The position numbers and the translations under genes are program-made. Positions 22,543 to 34,955 of a stretch of DNA of 64,000 nt are shown one piece after another (within the stretch, counting starts at the first letter, position 1; each line of letters opens with the position of its first letter). Source of the stretch: Anastrepha obliqua (lineage: Eukaryota > Arthropoda > Insecta > Diptera > Tephritidae); assembly GCF_027943255.1 (NCBI RefSeq), contig NC_072893.1, positions 113,583,784 through 113,647,783 on the forward strand, in the 5' to 3' direction. The notes under the pieces are model-generated. The model worked only from the letters and a program-made list of their open reading frames with translations, did not search any database and was not told the DNA's origin.

Positions 22543-22665
22543 TTATATGTTAAAATTGTAATAATTTTTGAACAATTTCGTCTTTCAAATCAATAAAAAC
22601 TAATTTCACACAAAAAAGTTATGGTGTTTTGAATAGGTAACACTTCATATCGTTCACCCTGTACT
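22543..22665 (+). mobile_element. 3' end of the maT-like element
   Basis: Non-coding tail after the transposase stop. It ends near TTCACCCTGTAC (22652-22663), a typical Tc1/mariner terminal motif. I could not find a matching left terminus near 21450, so the 5' end may be lost. Confidence 0.45.
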
Positions 22666-23452
22666 TCTTTTCCCCATTAAAATTTTGAAAACAAATGGAA
22701 CATTTTGTTTGTGAGCATTTTTTGCTGAGTGCCAAATTCCACCACGCGGGATAAGCGGGAATAGGCAAACAAAACTAACCTTAATAATGCATGGTCTCTG
22801 ATTACTATATCTGCTGATTTGTTATTGTGTTGCTCATTACTCTTTCGGTTTTGGCTGCTCTTTTGCTTTAAAGGCAGAGCAGCATATGCCGGGTATTTGC
22901 TGGTATTTCGTAACTAAGTAAATAAAATTGTTTCCATTATTTATTTAAAATAAGTTTTTATTAGAAGATTATACAAGGCACTGAATAGCTATACTGAAAA
23001 GCTCTCTAAATTTGGGAAGGAAATTTTAAAAAATCATCATAAATAAAAAATCATCGTAATTTTTCTATAACAATAGGAATTTACTAAAAAATATTAAAAT
23101 TTTACTGAAAAAAATTATTAAAATTTCCATTCTATTAGCTTCAAAATTAGAAACTCCTTTTTTAACTCTAATACCAGTAGAGTTATGAGTTTTTAAATAT
23201 TAGTTTGCAAACCAAATTAACGAAATGCTACAAATTTTATACCATTTATTTTCAGAGAAAAAAATTAAATAAAAAAGAGAAAAACATAATTGAGACCTGA
23301 GTGCAATTAGCCTGGCATCATGACATTTGTAAATTATGACGGCAAATATATAAACTTTCTGGTTGCGTTGACATGGTAATTTGTTAGTGCCAGGTTGTCG
23401 CTTTCACTTATTTGTGGATCACCGAATTGAGTGTGATTTGCACTTTTTTTAA
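22666..23452. other. non-coding stretch
   Basis: AT-rich, with no gene seen. A pyrimidine-rich tract begins at about 23445 and leads into the ATTTT array. Confidence 0.45.
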
Positions 23453-24090
23453 TTTATTTTATTTTATTTTATTTTATTTAACTCTATTTTATTTTATTTT
23501 ATTTTATTTTATTTTATTTTATTTTATTTTATTTTATTTTATTTTATTTTATTTTATTTTATTTTATTTTATTTTATTTCATTTTATTTTATTTTATTTT
23601 ATTTTATTTTATTTTATTTTATTTTATTTTATTTTATTTTATTTTATTTTATTTTATTTTATTTTATTTTATTTTATTTTATTTTATTTTATTTTACTTT
23701 ATTTTATTTTATTTTATTTTATTTTATTTTATTTTATTTTATTTTATTTTATTTTATTTTATTTTATTTTATTTTATTTTATTTTATTTTATTTTATTTT
23801 ATTTTATTTTATTTTATTTTATTTTATTTTATTTTATTTTATTTTATTTTATTTTATTTTATTTTATTTTATTTTATTTTATTTTATTTTATTTTATTTT
23901 ATTTTATTTTATTTTATTTTACTTTATTTTATTTTATTTTATTTTATTTTATTTTATTTTATTTTATTTTATTTTATTTTATTTTATTTTATTTTATTTT
24001 ATTTTATTTTATTTTATTTTATTTTATTTTATTTTATTTTATTTTATTTTATTTTATTTTATTTTATTTTATTTTATTTTATTTTATTTT
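23453..24090 (+). repeat. (ATTTT)n pentanucleotide array, about 127 units
   Basis: About 638 bp of TTTTA pentamers with only a few interruptions (near 23480, 23580, 23697 and 23922). It yields a spurious 226-codon repeat ORF of the type FILFY. A low-complexity array, not a protein gene. Confidence 0.97.
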
Positions 24091-24326
24091 AAATATTTAA
24101 TATTATTATTATTATTATTTTTTTTTTGAGTAAAAATCTGTCTTTAAATGTTTGTCCAAATATATATAAGCATTTTTAAAGAATTTTCCATATCTATATT
24201 TCAGGAGTATTTTAATTTTTAACCCACCAGTACTCGTAAATACATCTATATAAAACAAAAATAAAAAACGCGTAAATATCTGAAAAATTCGTTAAAACAT
24301 TACCAATACCCGACTCTTAATAATTA

Positions 24327-27201
24327 CACTGGATCACAAATTTCAACTTTTTTTCTGCACCAGAGACGCCGTTATGAAATTCCTATGTAAAATCACCGTC
24401 TGATTCCGAAAATCAAGGTTATTTTTTATTCTATGGTAACGTTTTTGAGATATTTACGAATTACCGTTATTTCAAAAAAACAAAAAATTGGGCCCACTTA
24501 ATCATATATATCTCGAAAACGAATTGAGCGATTCCAAAACCGTTTAAAGCTTTTAAAAGGTAATAAAACTTCCTATAAACTGTGTGTAAAACACTTTTTG
24601 CTAGGCCCTGCAGATTCAAAGATAACGAACTATCATAACGGATTTTTTAAATTTTTTTAGTAAAAATATAAAAAAATTTGTACTTTGAGAGAAAGGATCT
24701 CGAAAACTTTTTACTTTTTCGTGTATTTTTTGTTTTTACTCTAAGCTCTGTTTTATTACAAAAAAAATAAACTTTGATTAAACAAAATCGATGAACTAAT
24801 ACAAAAGTTACAAGCATTCAAGTAAATATATCCATATAGTAAAACTTAAGTACCCTACAAATAGTAGCATATGTACATATGATTCTGTCATATGTACATA
24901 TGATTCTTAAACTATCTATTTAGGCGACATATGAAATTTATTACACCAATGAAGAGGAGGGAACCAACTTGCCATTCAACGGACTGCTATATTTGTACTA
25001 CAAAAGTATTTGGGGTTGGAAAGTCAAGAAAAGTAACCTATGCGAGCGTATCTACAGTGTCATTACCAGAACTAAATTCAACGGAAGCTACATTGCCAGA
25101 ATCAAATTTAACTTTAGTTTCGGCTCCAGTTTCATTGTCAACAGCAGTATCTGATTACGCGGCATCATGTTGTACTGAATTGCAAACGGAAAACGAAAGA
25201 AACCCTTTGTCACAAGCACAACTCAATGATTGGATAAGGGATTTGGAATTGTCAAAAGAAAAGGCCAAACTACACGCCTCTCGTATGCAACAATTTAAAT
25301 TTGTTTCATCCGGTGTTAAGGTAACATATTATATGACTCGTCACGAACAATTCTCCCAGTACTATACGAAGAAGGACAGTGTTTGTTATTGCAAAAACAT
25401 TGCTGGTCTATTTAAACAGTTTGGTGAACCATATGATTCAAAAGAGTGGCGATTGTTCATAGACGGCAATTAATTAAGTTTAAAGGCCGTATTATTGCAT
25501 ATTGGCAACCAAAAGCCATCTATCCCGATCGCGCATGCAGTAAATGCGAAGGAAACATATGAGACAATGCAAAAATTGCTTGAATTAATTAAATACGAAG
25601 AACATGATTGAAAAATATGTACCGATCTAAAAGTCGTTGGAAAGCTATGTGGTCTACAACCTGGATACACAAAATACTGTTGCTTTCTATGCAAATGAGA
25701 TAGCCGAGCACGTCAAGACCACTACATCATAAAGGATTGGCCAGAACGAATCGCGTTTCAAGTTGGGGTGGATAACATAAAATACTCATACTCCGCTCCA
25801 CATCAAGATCGGCCTTATCAAAAACTTTGTCAAGGCTTTGGACAAAGAAGGCGAAGCTTTTCATTATTTGAAAACAATCTTTCCACAGATTTCAGAAGCA
25901 AAAATAAAGGAAGGGATTTTTGTGGGGCCGCAAATAAGGAAAATAATGGTCAATACCCATTTCAAAGAACTATTGTCACCAGTGGAGGCAGCGGCGTGGG
26001 ACTCTTTTGAAAAGGTCGTTACTTCTTTTTTAGGCAAACACAAAAGTCCTTCGAGCTGATAGAGAACGATTTAATCAAAAACAATGCGGAAATGGGTAAA
26101 TAAAAAACACATATAAGACCGTTATATATACAATATATATATATATGTATATAAGACCGTTTTCTCAGTTAACTTTAAAACTAAACAAAAAATTTTAAAG
26201 CAAATTTTTAAATTTACATGAGAATATATAGCTCTTAATCTAAATTTATTGCCCTGCTCCGAACAAACAAGAACGACCAAAATTTGTTCTGAATTGGAAG
26301 ATTAACCCAGCCTAAGAAAATTATATGCTAATGTGTCACTTACGTATTTATCTAATATAATTCCTTTTTTAATTTTCTTTCAGGAGTAAATATGTCTTTA
26401 AAAATTCATTTTATGCACTCCCATTTAAATTTTTTCCCGCAAAATCTTGGCGACGAAAGTGACGAGCATGGCGAAAGGTTTCACCAGCAAATGAAAATGA
26501 TTGAAAGTCGGTATCAAGGATTCTGGGATGTCGCTATGATGGGTGACTACTGTTGGTTTCTCATAAGAGAAACCGATCCTTATATAAATAAGCGTCAAAA
26601 CAAGACACATAACTTTTTCAATTATAAAATAAGATCATAGAGTTAAGACAGAATACATACAGTACATATGCTATTATTTGTAGGATACTTAAGTTTTACT
26701 ATATGGATATATTTACTTGAATGCTTGTAACTTTTGTATTAGTTCATCGATTTTGTTTAATCAAAGTTTATTTTTTTTGTAATAAAACAGAGCTTAGAGT
26801 GAAAACAAAAAATACACGAAAAAGTAAAAAGTTTTCGAGATCCTTTCTCTCAAAGTACAATTTTTTTTATATTTTTACTAAAAAAATTTAAAAAATCCGT
26901 TATGATAGTTCGTTATCTTTGAATCTGCAGGGCCTAGCAAAAAGTGTTTTACACACAGTTTATAGGAAATTTTATTACCTTTTAAAAGCTTTAAACGGTT
27001 TTGGAATCGCTCAATTCGTTTTCGAGATATATATGATTAAGTGGGCCCAATTTTTTGTTTTTTTGAAATAACGGTAATTCGTAAATATCTCAAAAACGTT
27101 ACCATAGAATAAAAAATAACCTTGATTTTCGGAATCAGACGGTGATTTTACATAGGAATTTCATAACGGCGTCTCTGGTGCATTTTGGCTGTAAACCAGT
27201 G
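24327..27201 (+). mobile_element. 2.9-kb DNA transposon with approximately 560-bp inverted repeats, CACTGG ends
   Basis: The arms 24327-24890 and 26645-27201 are long inverted repeats with few differences. The outermost bases are CACTGG and CCAGTG, flanked on both sides by TTA, a candidate 3-bp target duplication. The arms enclose a broken transposase-like gene (24931-26640). Ends starting CACT(A/G) with a 3-bp duplication are known from CACTA/Chapaev-type (CMC) transposons. Placing it there is my inference from the ends, not from protein comparison. The high arm similarity may reflect recent activity or gene conversion. Confidence 0.85.
24931..26640 (+). pseudogene. transposase-like protein of the CACTGG element, broken
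   Basis: Exon 1 opens at 24931 and reads through a low-complexity Ser/Thr/Val region to a conserved block: LSKEKAKLHASRMQQF, TRHEQFSQYYTKKDSVCYC, WRLFIDGN. The frame continues past three in-frame stops (25471, 25608, 25696) through ICTDLKVVGKLCGLQPGYTKYCCFLC, so a Cys-rich motif is visible. A frameshift lies near 25795, then ALDKEGEAFHYLKTIFPQISEAK and FVGPQIRKI. An intron with GT..AG borders (26096-26383) joins in phase to MSLKIHFMHSHLNFF and DEHGERFHQ, ending MMGDYCW. I recall similar uncharacterised proteins in other insects and cnidarians. Candidate catalytic acids would be the Asp in CTDLK and the Glu in HGERFHQ, which is inference. Confidence 0.72.
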
Positions 27202-28139
27202 TTATTTTTCTTAGAGATGGCAACAATTCGAGGTCTCTTTCTTTCTTTTGCTATAAGACAGCGGGGTAATTTTCTAATATCTCCTATAACCAAATTTTGC
27301 ATAAATAAAATTGGTTGTTAAAAATATTTTTTCCAAAAAATTACCTCAGATTTTAAAAGAGTTTAAGCTTAGAAGTTCTGCATAAAAGTGTTTGAAAAAT
27401 TTATGAAAATGATTCAAAATAATATTATTTGATTTTTGTACGTGCTTTTAAATCGGGCTAACTCAGGTAAATCATAATGTTTTGCGAAATATTTTGACAG
27501 AGGTCTTAGAATAGAATAAATTATATAACTCCCATGGAAAACCAATAGGGTTTTTTTGTTTCATTTGTGTGGAGAGTAATGCACCCTACTTGACATACTT
27601 TGGTAAGGAGCTCACTCACACAGGCATTCCGAACATCCTGGGCTTGTTACAGCGTAAGTTTTTACCCAATTTCAGATAGCCAAGAGCCTTTAAAGGCATT
27701 AGAAAATGCATGCGTCTCTGATACAAAGCGGACATGTAATAAGCCAGAACTTAAGGGTGTTCTTGGATACTGTAGTGCTTAGAGAAAGACGCTGGCTAAC
27801 GAATTGAATTTCTTAAGAAATGTAGTGGTAACTCTTCTACCAACAATTCTACCTGCCTTAACACATACAAAAGTACTAAATGATCGACTCTCGAAAGAGA
27901 GAAATGAGATTACTCGCATATCTCTGCTTGCAAATACATTCATACTCAGGGAAACCCATCAAGTTACGCCACAAATCATAGTCATCAATTTCTTTTGTCC
28001 CAAATGGAACATATGGCCAAAACGTTTCCATCGCGTAAAGTCCTTCGCAATGACTGTAATTTTCTTACATGACTTTCCGGTAGCATATAAGCTATCTTTT
28101 TTTGCATTTAAGCTACCTTAAGCTCTCTTTTTCAAACGT
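27202..28139. other. non-coding stretch
   Basis: No gene recognised. It may contain decayed retrotransposon sequence continuous with the LINE at 28140, but no motif supports this. Confidence 0.35.
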
Positions 28140-28740
28140 TCTCTTCCATGTGCACCTAGGCCGACCTTGCCGTCTGCTATCTTGCGGATTTAATTCTAAC
28201 GCCTGTCTGCAAACTTCAGTTCGGTCCATTCGTAAGTTACGCCCGATCCATTTCCGCTTTCTAAGTTTTATGTCAGACTGGACAGGTAGTAGCTTCCCCC
28301 GATCCTAAAGATCTGCGTTCGAGATTGTTTTGGTGCTATAATCGACGAACATAAGATGTAATGCCGCTCTTCATTCTACTGTTTATTCCACGGTAATTTT
28401 AAGTGTAATAATTTGATCAATGCAGGAGCGGTGGGGGCTGAGCCCATCTTGTTGCCTGCGGATAGTCATGTCAAGTCTTTGTCAATACGGTTTATAAATA
28501 TCTTTGTTAAAATTTTCGATGGTATGGATAGTAGTATGATTCCTTTCCCTTTTTCGGCGCCACAACTAAAACGCCTTGAAGCCAATCATCCGGTAACTTT
28601 TCCTCCTCTCAGATTCTCTGAAATATTGGTGCAGCATGCTAACTGTTGTTGTGGGACAAGTTTTGAGCATTTCTGCAGTAACTCAGCCATCGTTTTTTAG
28701 TGTTGAAATAACATCTAATATTTTTTGGCCGTTTCGGAGG
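28140..28740 (-). pseudogene. LINE ORF2 fragment, reverse transcriptase plus C terminus
   Basis: On the minus strand from 28740: LLQKCSKL, then a damaged fingers region followed by IPSKILTKIFINRIDKDL (RT core) and a piece resembling the palm start, LHLMFVDYSTKT. An internal deletion removes the YADD region and joins to a LINE C terminus, RKRKWIGRNLRM..RQALELNPQ..RRQGRPRCTWKR, at 28270-28140. The C-terminal W-G-H/N-x-L-R and GRP..TW pattern is common in CR1/RTE-like LINEs. Dead, with multiple stops. Confidence 0.7.
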
Positions 28741-29659
28741 CTTAGATGACCGAAAGCATGCCACAAATAAAACTAGAAATCACATAAATGAGTATCAATT
28801 AATTAAAAACAAACAAAAAATGGAAAAATGTTGTAAAAAGAAGACCTTGCCAAAAAATAAAGTTAAAGACGTAAAAGTAAAGGGCATCAATTCACAGCTC
28901 AATTAAATCGATTGCTAACATAAAAGGCGCCCAACGATAAAAATAACTCATTAAGAAAATGATAATGACAAATACAAGCAATAATGGCGGAAATGGTGTT
29001 AGTTTGTAAGCAATAATGGCTTTTATGTTGTTTTATGTTTATGTGCTGCCTGCGCTAAACAACTGGCACAATTCAAGTGCAAGGTAAAATATTTGAGTAC
29101 AAACAATGCAGAGCCAACAAAAGGCAGCAACAATGAAGGGGAATGAGTTGAATGATTTGAAACAAAATAATTTCAGCCACTAACTGAGGGATTAGGGAGG
29201 GTGTGGTACAGATATGAACATATATATGTGTAAGTATGTATAAGTACTCATCAATATGAACAAAATAGTGAGCCACTACTGAATAAATGAAGTCGCCTAG
29301 AAATAATGGCCTATAGCTTTTGCATAAAGGATGAACAAAACATACATTTTTTCCTAAGTGAATGCAATAAAATTGAAGTTTATGACTGTGAATTGAAAGA
29401 AACAGGTTTTTTAATCTCTTGCGCTTATTTGATGTAATTATAATAAAATATGAAAACAAACGCGTTTGTATGTATTTTTCAATATATTTTGATTTATATT
29501 CTTTAAGTAACAAACTTGTCTTACTTTTTTGCTTAAAATTGAATTTTTGATGTTTAGTCAAATTCTGTTTGTACGAGCTAAGCCTCTGAAACGGCTGAAC
29601 CGATTGTGATGGAACTTTCAACGGCAAATAGAGAACTTTTAAAAGCTATTTACGCATAA
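28741..29659. other. non-coding stretch
   Basis: AT-rich with no recognisable gene. A 184-codon ORF on the minus strand (29627-29073) has no motif and is rich in Ile/Leu/Lys, as expected by chance in AT-rich DNA. Confidence 0.4.
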
Positions 29660-31240
29660 TTTTTATTAAAAAAATTAAGTGGCAACGCCATACGAGAAAA
29701 CTAAATGGTTACGCCACACAAAAAAATTATCAATCAAAGCTTTCTTAAACTTTTGAACTTTTTTAAACATTAGACTGGTAAGTTTCTATATTTCCAATAA
29801 AAATTAAGTGGCAACGCTTTATAAAAATGTTCCTGAATGGGGGATTTTTTAAGAATTTGATATTTCATATCCGTATCCGTATCATATTCAGTTCAATTTT
29901 ATTCAGTTTCGTAATTAATATGTTTTTCTCAATTGCGAAAAAGTGGCAGCGCAACTCAAAAATACTTCTTGACGAAAGTTTTCTTACGCATTTTTCATTT
30001 TATACAAATATTTTAAGACTTATGTACTTCTAAAATTAATGCATGTTTTTCGATTAAGAATAAGGTGGTAATGCAGCCCGATAAAATTTGATTCACTTAA
30101 GTTTCTTAAATATCTTTCCAGTAATACAGATGTCTTAATTGTTAGCCAGCGTTATAAGTTTCTATATACCCGATAAAAACTAGGTGGCAACGCCATATAA
30201 AAATATTTTTCAATGAAAGCTTTCTTAAACATTTAAACTTTCTTAAGCATTCGACTGTGCTATAAGTTTCTATATTCCCAATGAAAATTATGTGGCAACG
30301 CCATTAAAAAATTTGTTGCTTCCATAAGAATTTATTTCATTTCTTTTTAAACTTTTTTAAGCGTTCGACTGTGCCACAAGCTTCTATATTCATAGTAAAA
30401 ATTAAGTGGCAACGCCATACAAAAATAGTTTTTAATTAAAGCTTCCTTAAAAATGTTTCATTTCATTCACATATTTTAATATTTAATTCAGTTTTGTACG
30501 AATAATTAGTGAAGATTAAGATAAGAGCAAAATAAGGTGGCAACGTAACCCCAAAATATTTTTTAATGAAAACTTTCTTAAACAGTTTTTAATTGAAGCC
30601 CATGCTTTAATACTTAATTCACCTTTATAATGAATGCATGTTTTTCGATTAAAAATAAGGTGGCAACGCATCTTAAAATAATTTTTTGAATTCATTCAGC
30701 TTTCCTATTTAAATTTTTAGGCAGTCCTATAAGTTTCTATATTCCCAAAAAAAAAAACAATTAAGTGGCTACACCATACAAAATTATTTTTTAATAAAAG
30801 CTTTCTTTAACTTTATCTTAATTGTAAGGTAGTGTTATAAGTTTATATATTCTAAAAAAAAATTAAGTGGCAACGCCATACAAACATATTTTTCAATAAA
30901 CGCTTTCTTAAACTTTTAAACTTTCTTAAGCATTCGACTGAGCCACAAATTTCTATATCCTCAGTAGAAATAACGTGTCAACGCTTTCATAAAAATGTGT
31001 AATTTAACTTAATGCTGGTCAAAGAATTGTTTTTTTACACCTTCGGTTAATATTTAATTCGATTGTGTCATACGTTTCTATAGTTGTAATAAAAACTGTG
31101 TGGTAACGCTAACCAAAAAAATTTTTGGCCTGAAATTTTTTCAAATACCTCTACTTTGAAACCTAGGCTGTTATATTTATTTTTGTTTCTTAATAAATTG
31201 CACTTTTTCAATTACATACAGGTGGCAACACTCTCTTAAA
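29660..31240 (+). repeat. tandem array of an approximately 119-bp unit, about 14 copies
   Basis: The landmark RWGTGGCAACGCCAT occurs (with changes) near 29680, 29808, 29942, 30064, 30182, 30290, 30402, 30535, 30657, 30763, 30866, 30973, 31098 and 31221, so spacing is 103-134 bp. Each unit continues with AATRAAAGCTTTCTTAAAC, a GACTGTGCYAYAAG block and TTTCTATATTCCCAATAAAA. Copies are well diverged. Non-coding; an ageing satellite. Confidence 0.9.
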
Positions 31241-32964
31241 GAAATGTTTACAAGTACACTTTATAGGTGGCTTTTGGTGATGTTCTTTCGAAGAAATCTT
31301 CTGCATTTTGTATAACTGCCCGCAACTGCTCCACTAAGAACTTATAAACCTATTTTAATGCCATAAACTCTGTTGCCGATAATAATACCTATAATGAGGT
31401 GTTTACCGTTTTAATAAATGTTTAAGAAATGCAAAACTCCCAGCGTAAATTGCAAATAAAAGGCAAGAAAAGAAAACAACTCCAAATGCTTGCAAGACTC
31501 TGCAACCTGTAATTGGGTGAAAGAGTTACTGGATATACAAAGGCGTTTCCTAGAAATTGGCAATGTTAATAATTTTAGGCGTTAAAAATTTTCAGTTTTT
31601 GCTAGTAAAAATAGCAATGAGGTCGCCATAGCAAAAATCATTTTAAATTTAGATTTCATCTTTCACTTCCCTTTATAAAAATATGAAAGTTTTAAACGAA
31701 AGTGTGATGAGCCAACACAAAGTAACCTGCATCTTTTTTAGAAACAAGTTTATTATGAGCTGACAGCATTTCAAAAGTGATAGTGTCGTGATTGCACACA
31801 CACACACACACACACATGTTTGTATACCTGCTTGAACGCCAACAGCAACGATAGCAAGGCCTTCCGCTGATTTTCCGCTGCATAGCTGCATATCAGCAGT
31901 GTAAATGAATCAAAGTAATCAATGTTGATAGTGACGTCGGCAAGAAACTCCTCTTTTGATATGCAGTGTTTGTTTAACTGAGAGAGAGTAAGGGGGTTCG
32001 TCTAAAGAAAGCAAATCGGGAATTGAGTGGTATGAATATTAAATAATTACAGGTTTATTTTTCCTTACCCTTGTCTTCATTTATATCGACTTCGGAGGTG
32101 AACGAGCTCATATGGATAAGCGCACATCAAGTTAGCCATAAATCTGATCAGAAACCCAAGGTATGTAGCCCCAGGCATGCTGCTTTAAAGTCTTAGAAGA
32201 AGCACGCACCTCTTTAAAAACTATGCACGAATGTAGGTTAAGGCTCAACTCTGATGCAAGGCGTAATGAGCTTGAACTTATATGAGTGCGTTCAAGGCAA
32301 CGAACTGGCTGATAAGTACGCAAACTGTGGTTCCTTGTAGTGTGCAAATTTTGGGACCAATTATACCGAGAACAGTCGAGTTCATCACGGCTCTCAGTAA
32401 TAAGTCTCATGAGAGCTTTAGGTGCAATACAAAATACCCAAGCGTTTCCTAAAAAATCCTGTCAATCCATGGGATGACATATGGTCACCATAGGATCATC
32501 GATCTATGTACTGTGTACAAATTGTTTGAAGGATGTGTAGCGTACAGAACCTTTTCACTCCCACTGTCTGACTTTCGCCAAACTTACATATAAAGTACAT
32601 TTTTGGGTTGGATGTATTGAGATTGGACGAACTACCTTTTATGTCACTCGACACTCTGCTAAGATTTCCCATTCTGGGAATTTTGCAAAGCAGCAATGGA
32701 TTCCCCATCCTAGTTCCTATATTTTCCTACCCATTAAATCTGTTCTCTAGACCTTAAGTGCGATCGTCTGTGTGCTTAGAAAATTATGGCTACCCATATT
32801 TCCATTTTAAGTCTGATAAGAATTTCAGAAATCAAAGCAAGCTCTCAGTACGCGGTTCAAATACTGTTTTTTAAGGCATTTTATAAGCCAATTGAGAACT
32901 GTGTCGATGCTTTAGCCTGCGCCCGTCCAAGAGCCGAATGAACTGCTAATTTGGACTAAGTAGG
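31241..32964. other. non-coding stretch with a CA microsatellite
   Basis: No gene recognised. A run of about 10 CA units occupies 31795-31815. The rest may hold decayed repeats, with no motif to name them. Confidence 0.4.
31795..31815. repeat. (CA)n microsatellite
   Basis: About ten uninterrupted CA units. Confidence 0.95.
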
Positions 32965-33200
32965 TAATTGAGTAGTAAAGTCCTCTCTCCACCAACAAAA
33001 CTAACACTCTACAAGGCTCTCATCATGGCCGTCCTAACGTATGGCGCAGAAGCGTGGACGATGACAATATCCGATGAAGCGACGCTTGGCGTATTTGAGA
33101 GCAAGATTCTGCGGAAGATTTTTGGATCTTTGCACGTTGGCAACGGCGGATATCGCAGGCGATGTAACAATGAGCTGTATGAGCTTTTCGAAATTTCATA
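32955..33200 (+). pseudogene. fragment of the 43.2-44.8-kb LINE family
   Basis: Nearly identical in sequence to 44284-44520: LTLYKALIMAVLTYGAEAWTM, then SDEATLGVFESKILRKIFG and the GNGGYRRRCNNELYEL block. It covers only the post-RT part of ORF2. It keeps the frame in the LRKIFG region that is shifted in the 44-kb copy, which helps place that frameshift. Downstream sequence diverges after 33200. Confidence 0.85.
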
Positions 33201-34646
33201 TTTATCTGTTCGTAAACGATTTTAGGGAGATCATCAACGTAAGAGACGAGCGCTACAGTCGATGGTCATCAATTTATTTTTGGGCGAAGTTGAACAATGT
33301 GAATTTGGGGCATGGGATACCAACAAGACTATAATATAACCCCCAATAGTTTTTCTTGCTGAGTTTTCTTTCATCGTAGGTCTGTATCAATAAGCTTTAA
33401 TCGGTTGATGCCCTTACAATGCAACAAAGTCTTTGAGAACGAGAATTCTCGAAACTGTGACACCATGCGCAGCTACGGCGACCGATTGAACGACATCCTA
33501 CTCAACAAATAATGGCATTTGAATTGATCTCACCATTTCAATATCGATCCCTCCTTATTGAAACCCCCTTTATAATATATTTGGCTTTTCAAATGGCACT
33601 GAAGATGCCTTGTTGGTATCTCCTCACCAGCATCAATCCCACGCTAAACTTGTGCATTTTCTGACTCCAGCGCTGAAAGAAATCATATGCAGCGAACTCA
33701 ATCCGCATTCCGTACACACCAATATCTGCGTAGCAAATCCGGCTTTATATTTTCAAGATAACTACTGACCCATTTTAGAGGAGTTTGCGTAAATCGAGAC
33801 GGTTTAGAGCGGTCATCATTTAAGACTTTCACCTACTTTGCTTGGAATTATTTTGTGACGTATCTTATAAAGACGTATGATGCTTTCCATTTCAATTCAA
33901 CCGGGCTACTCGGGTCATGTTCTTCGATTTCGATGTAACTTAAATATGTTGCTCTCTGGTCAAAATAATGAGACACGTATTTTTTTGTTCGCCCGAAAAA
34001 AATTTTTTTCAAGAGTTATCGGCAATTTTGTTTTTTGCCTCAAACTCGATTTTTTTTAATTATATAAGAAAAAAATTTTTTGAAATGCCCATAACTTAGT
34101 CAAAAATGAACCGATTTTAATAATTCTGGGTTCAAAATGATCGTAATTACTTACACAAGCGACTTCATGTAGAAACAATTGCAAAAAAGTAGTTGAAAAT
34201 TTTTTATTTAGTAAAAAAGAAAAAAAATTTAAATTTTTTCAAAATTCAATATTTCAAAAAGTGCATTTTTTTTTTTTTTATAACTTTTTCCAAATCAAAA
34301 AAACATCTCAAACTTTAATTGAGCTGCATGCCTAGTAGCTAAAATGCGTTGTTTTTGAGTAATGAATTTTTAAGTAAACACCCTGTTTCGCACTTTTTGT
34401 TAATATATATTTCTTAATCAAGATTTCTTAAGCTATTTTAAGCGAATTGAAAATAATTGCTGCTCCTGAACTTCTAGACTAAAGCGAGAACTGTTTGCAG
34501 GTGTAACTCGTGATAAACGCAGGCGGATGGCCGTTGTGAGTACCTAATCTGGAGCTTTTTGTGCTACTCGCACCGATTTCAAAAGTTCCACCGATGTGAG
34601 CCTCAGAAAAAATTCATATTCAACTGCTGTTTTTGATGAAAGAAAC
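33201..34646. other. non-coding stretch
   Basis: No gene identified. The 33950-34400 part has homopolymer-rich DNA with phrases such as CCATAACTTAGTCAAAAATG, as often found in old transposon interiors. Confidence 0.4.
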
Positions 34647-34955
34647 TGTTTGGCTTGGTGCATGACTACCATTCGGAATTCAGAGAGAACATAGGTTCGA
34701 ATCTCGGTGAAACCCCAAAATGAATAAAAAGTTGTCTCTAATAGCGGTTGCCCCTCGGCAGGCAATGGCAAACCTCCGAGTGTATTTCTGCAAATCAAAA
34801 GGCTCCTCATAAAACAATATTTGCCCTTCAGAGTCGGCTTGAGACTGTAGGTCCCTCCATTTGTGGAACAACATCAAGACGCACCCACAAATAAATAGGA
34901 GGAGGAGTTCGGCCATACCCAAAAAGGGTGTATGCGCCAATTATATATATAGCGA
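34647..34955 (+). mobile_element. tRNA-derived SINE, copy A
   Basis: The head has a B-box-like AGGTTCGAATCTCGG at about 34692. The central core contains CCCCTCGGCAGGCAATGGCA, CCGAGTGTATTTCTGC and GCTCCTCATAAAA. The tail has GGAGGAGGAGTTCGGCC, then GCGCCAATTA and a TA run. The 5' part of the head is degraded. It shares all blocks with copies B-D. Confidence 0.88.

Noticed and set aside
23412..24092. 226-codon ORF of repeating FILFY
   Set aside because: Direct translation of the ATTTT microsatellite in a frame without stops; not a protein gene.
23453..24905. CRISPR-like periodicity
   Set aside because: The only strict periodicity is the ATTTT array; no repeat-spacer pattern, and the genome is eukaryotic.
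29073..29627. 184-codon minus-strand ORF
   Set aside because: No motif, composition typical of AT-rich chance ORFs, no splice or polyadenylation context.
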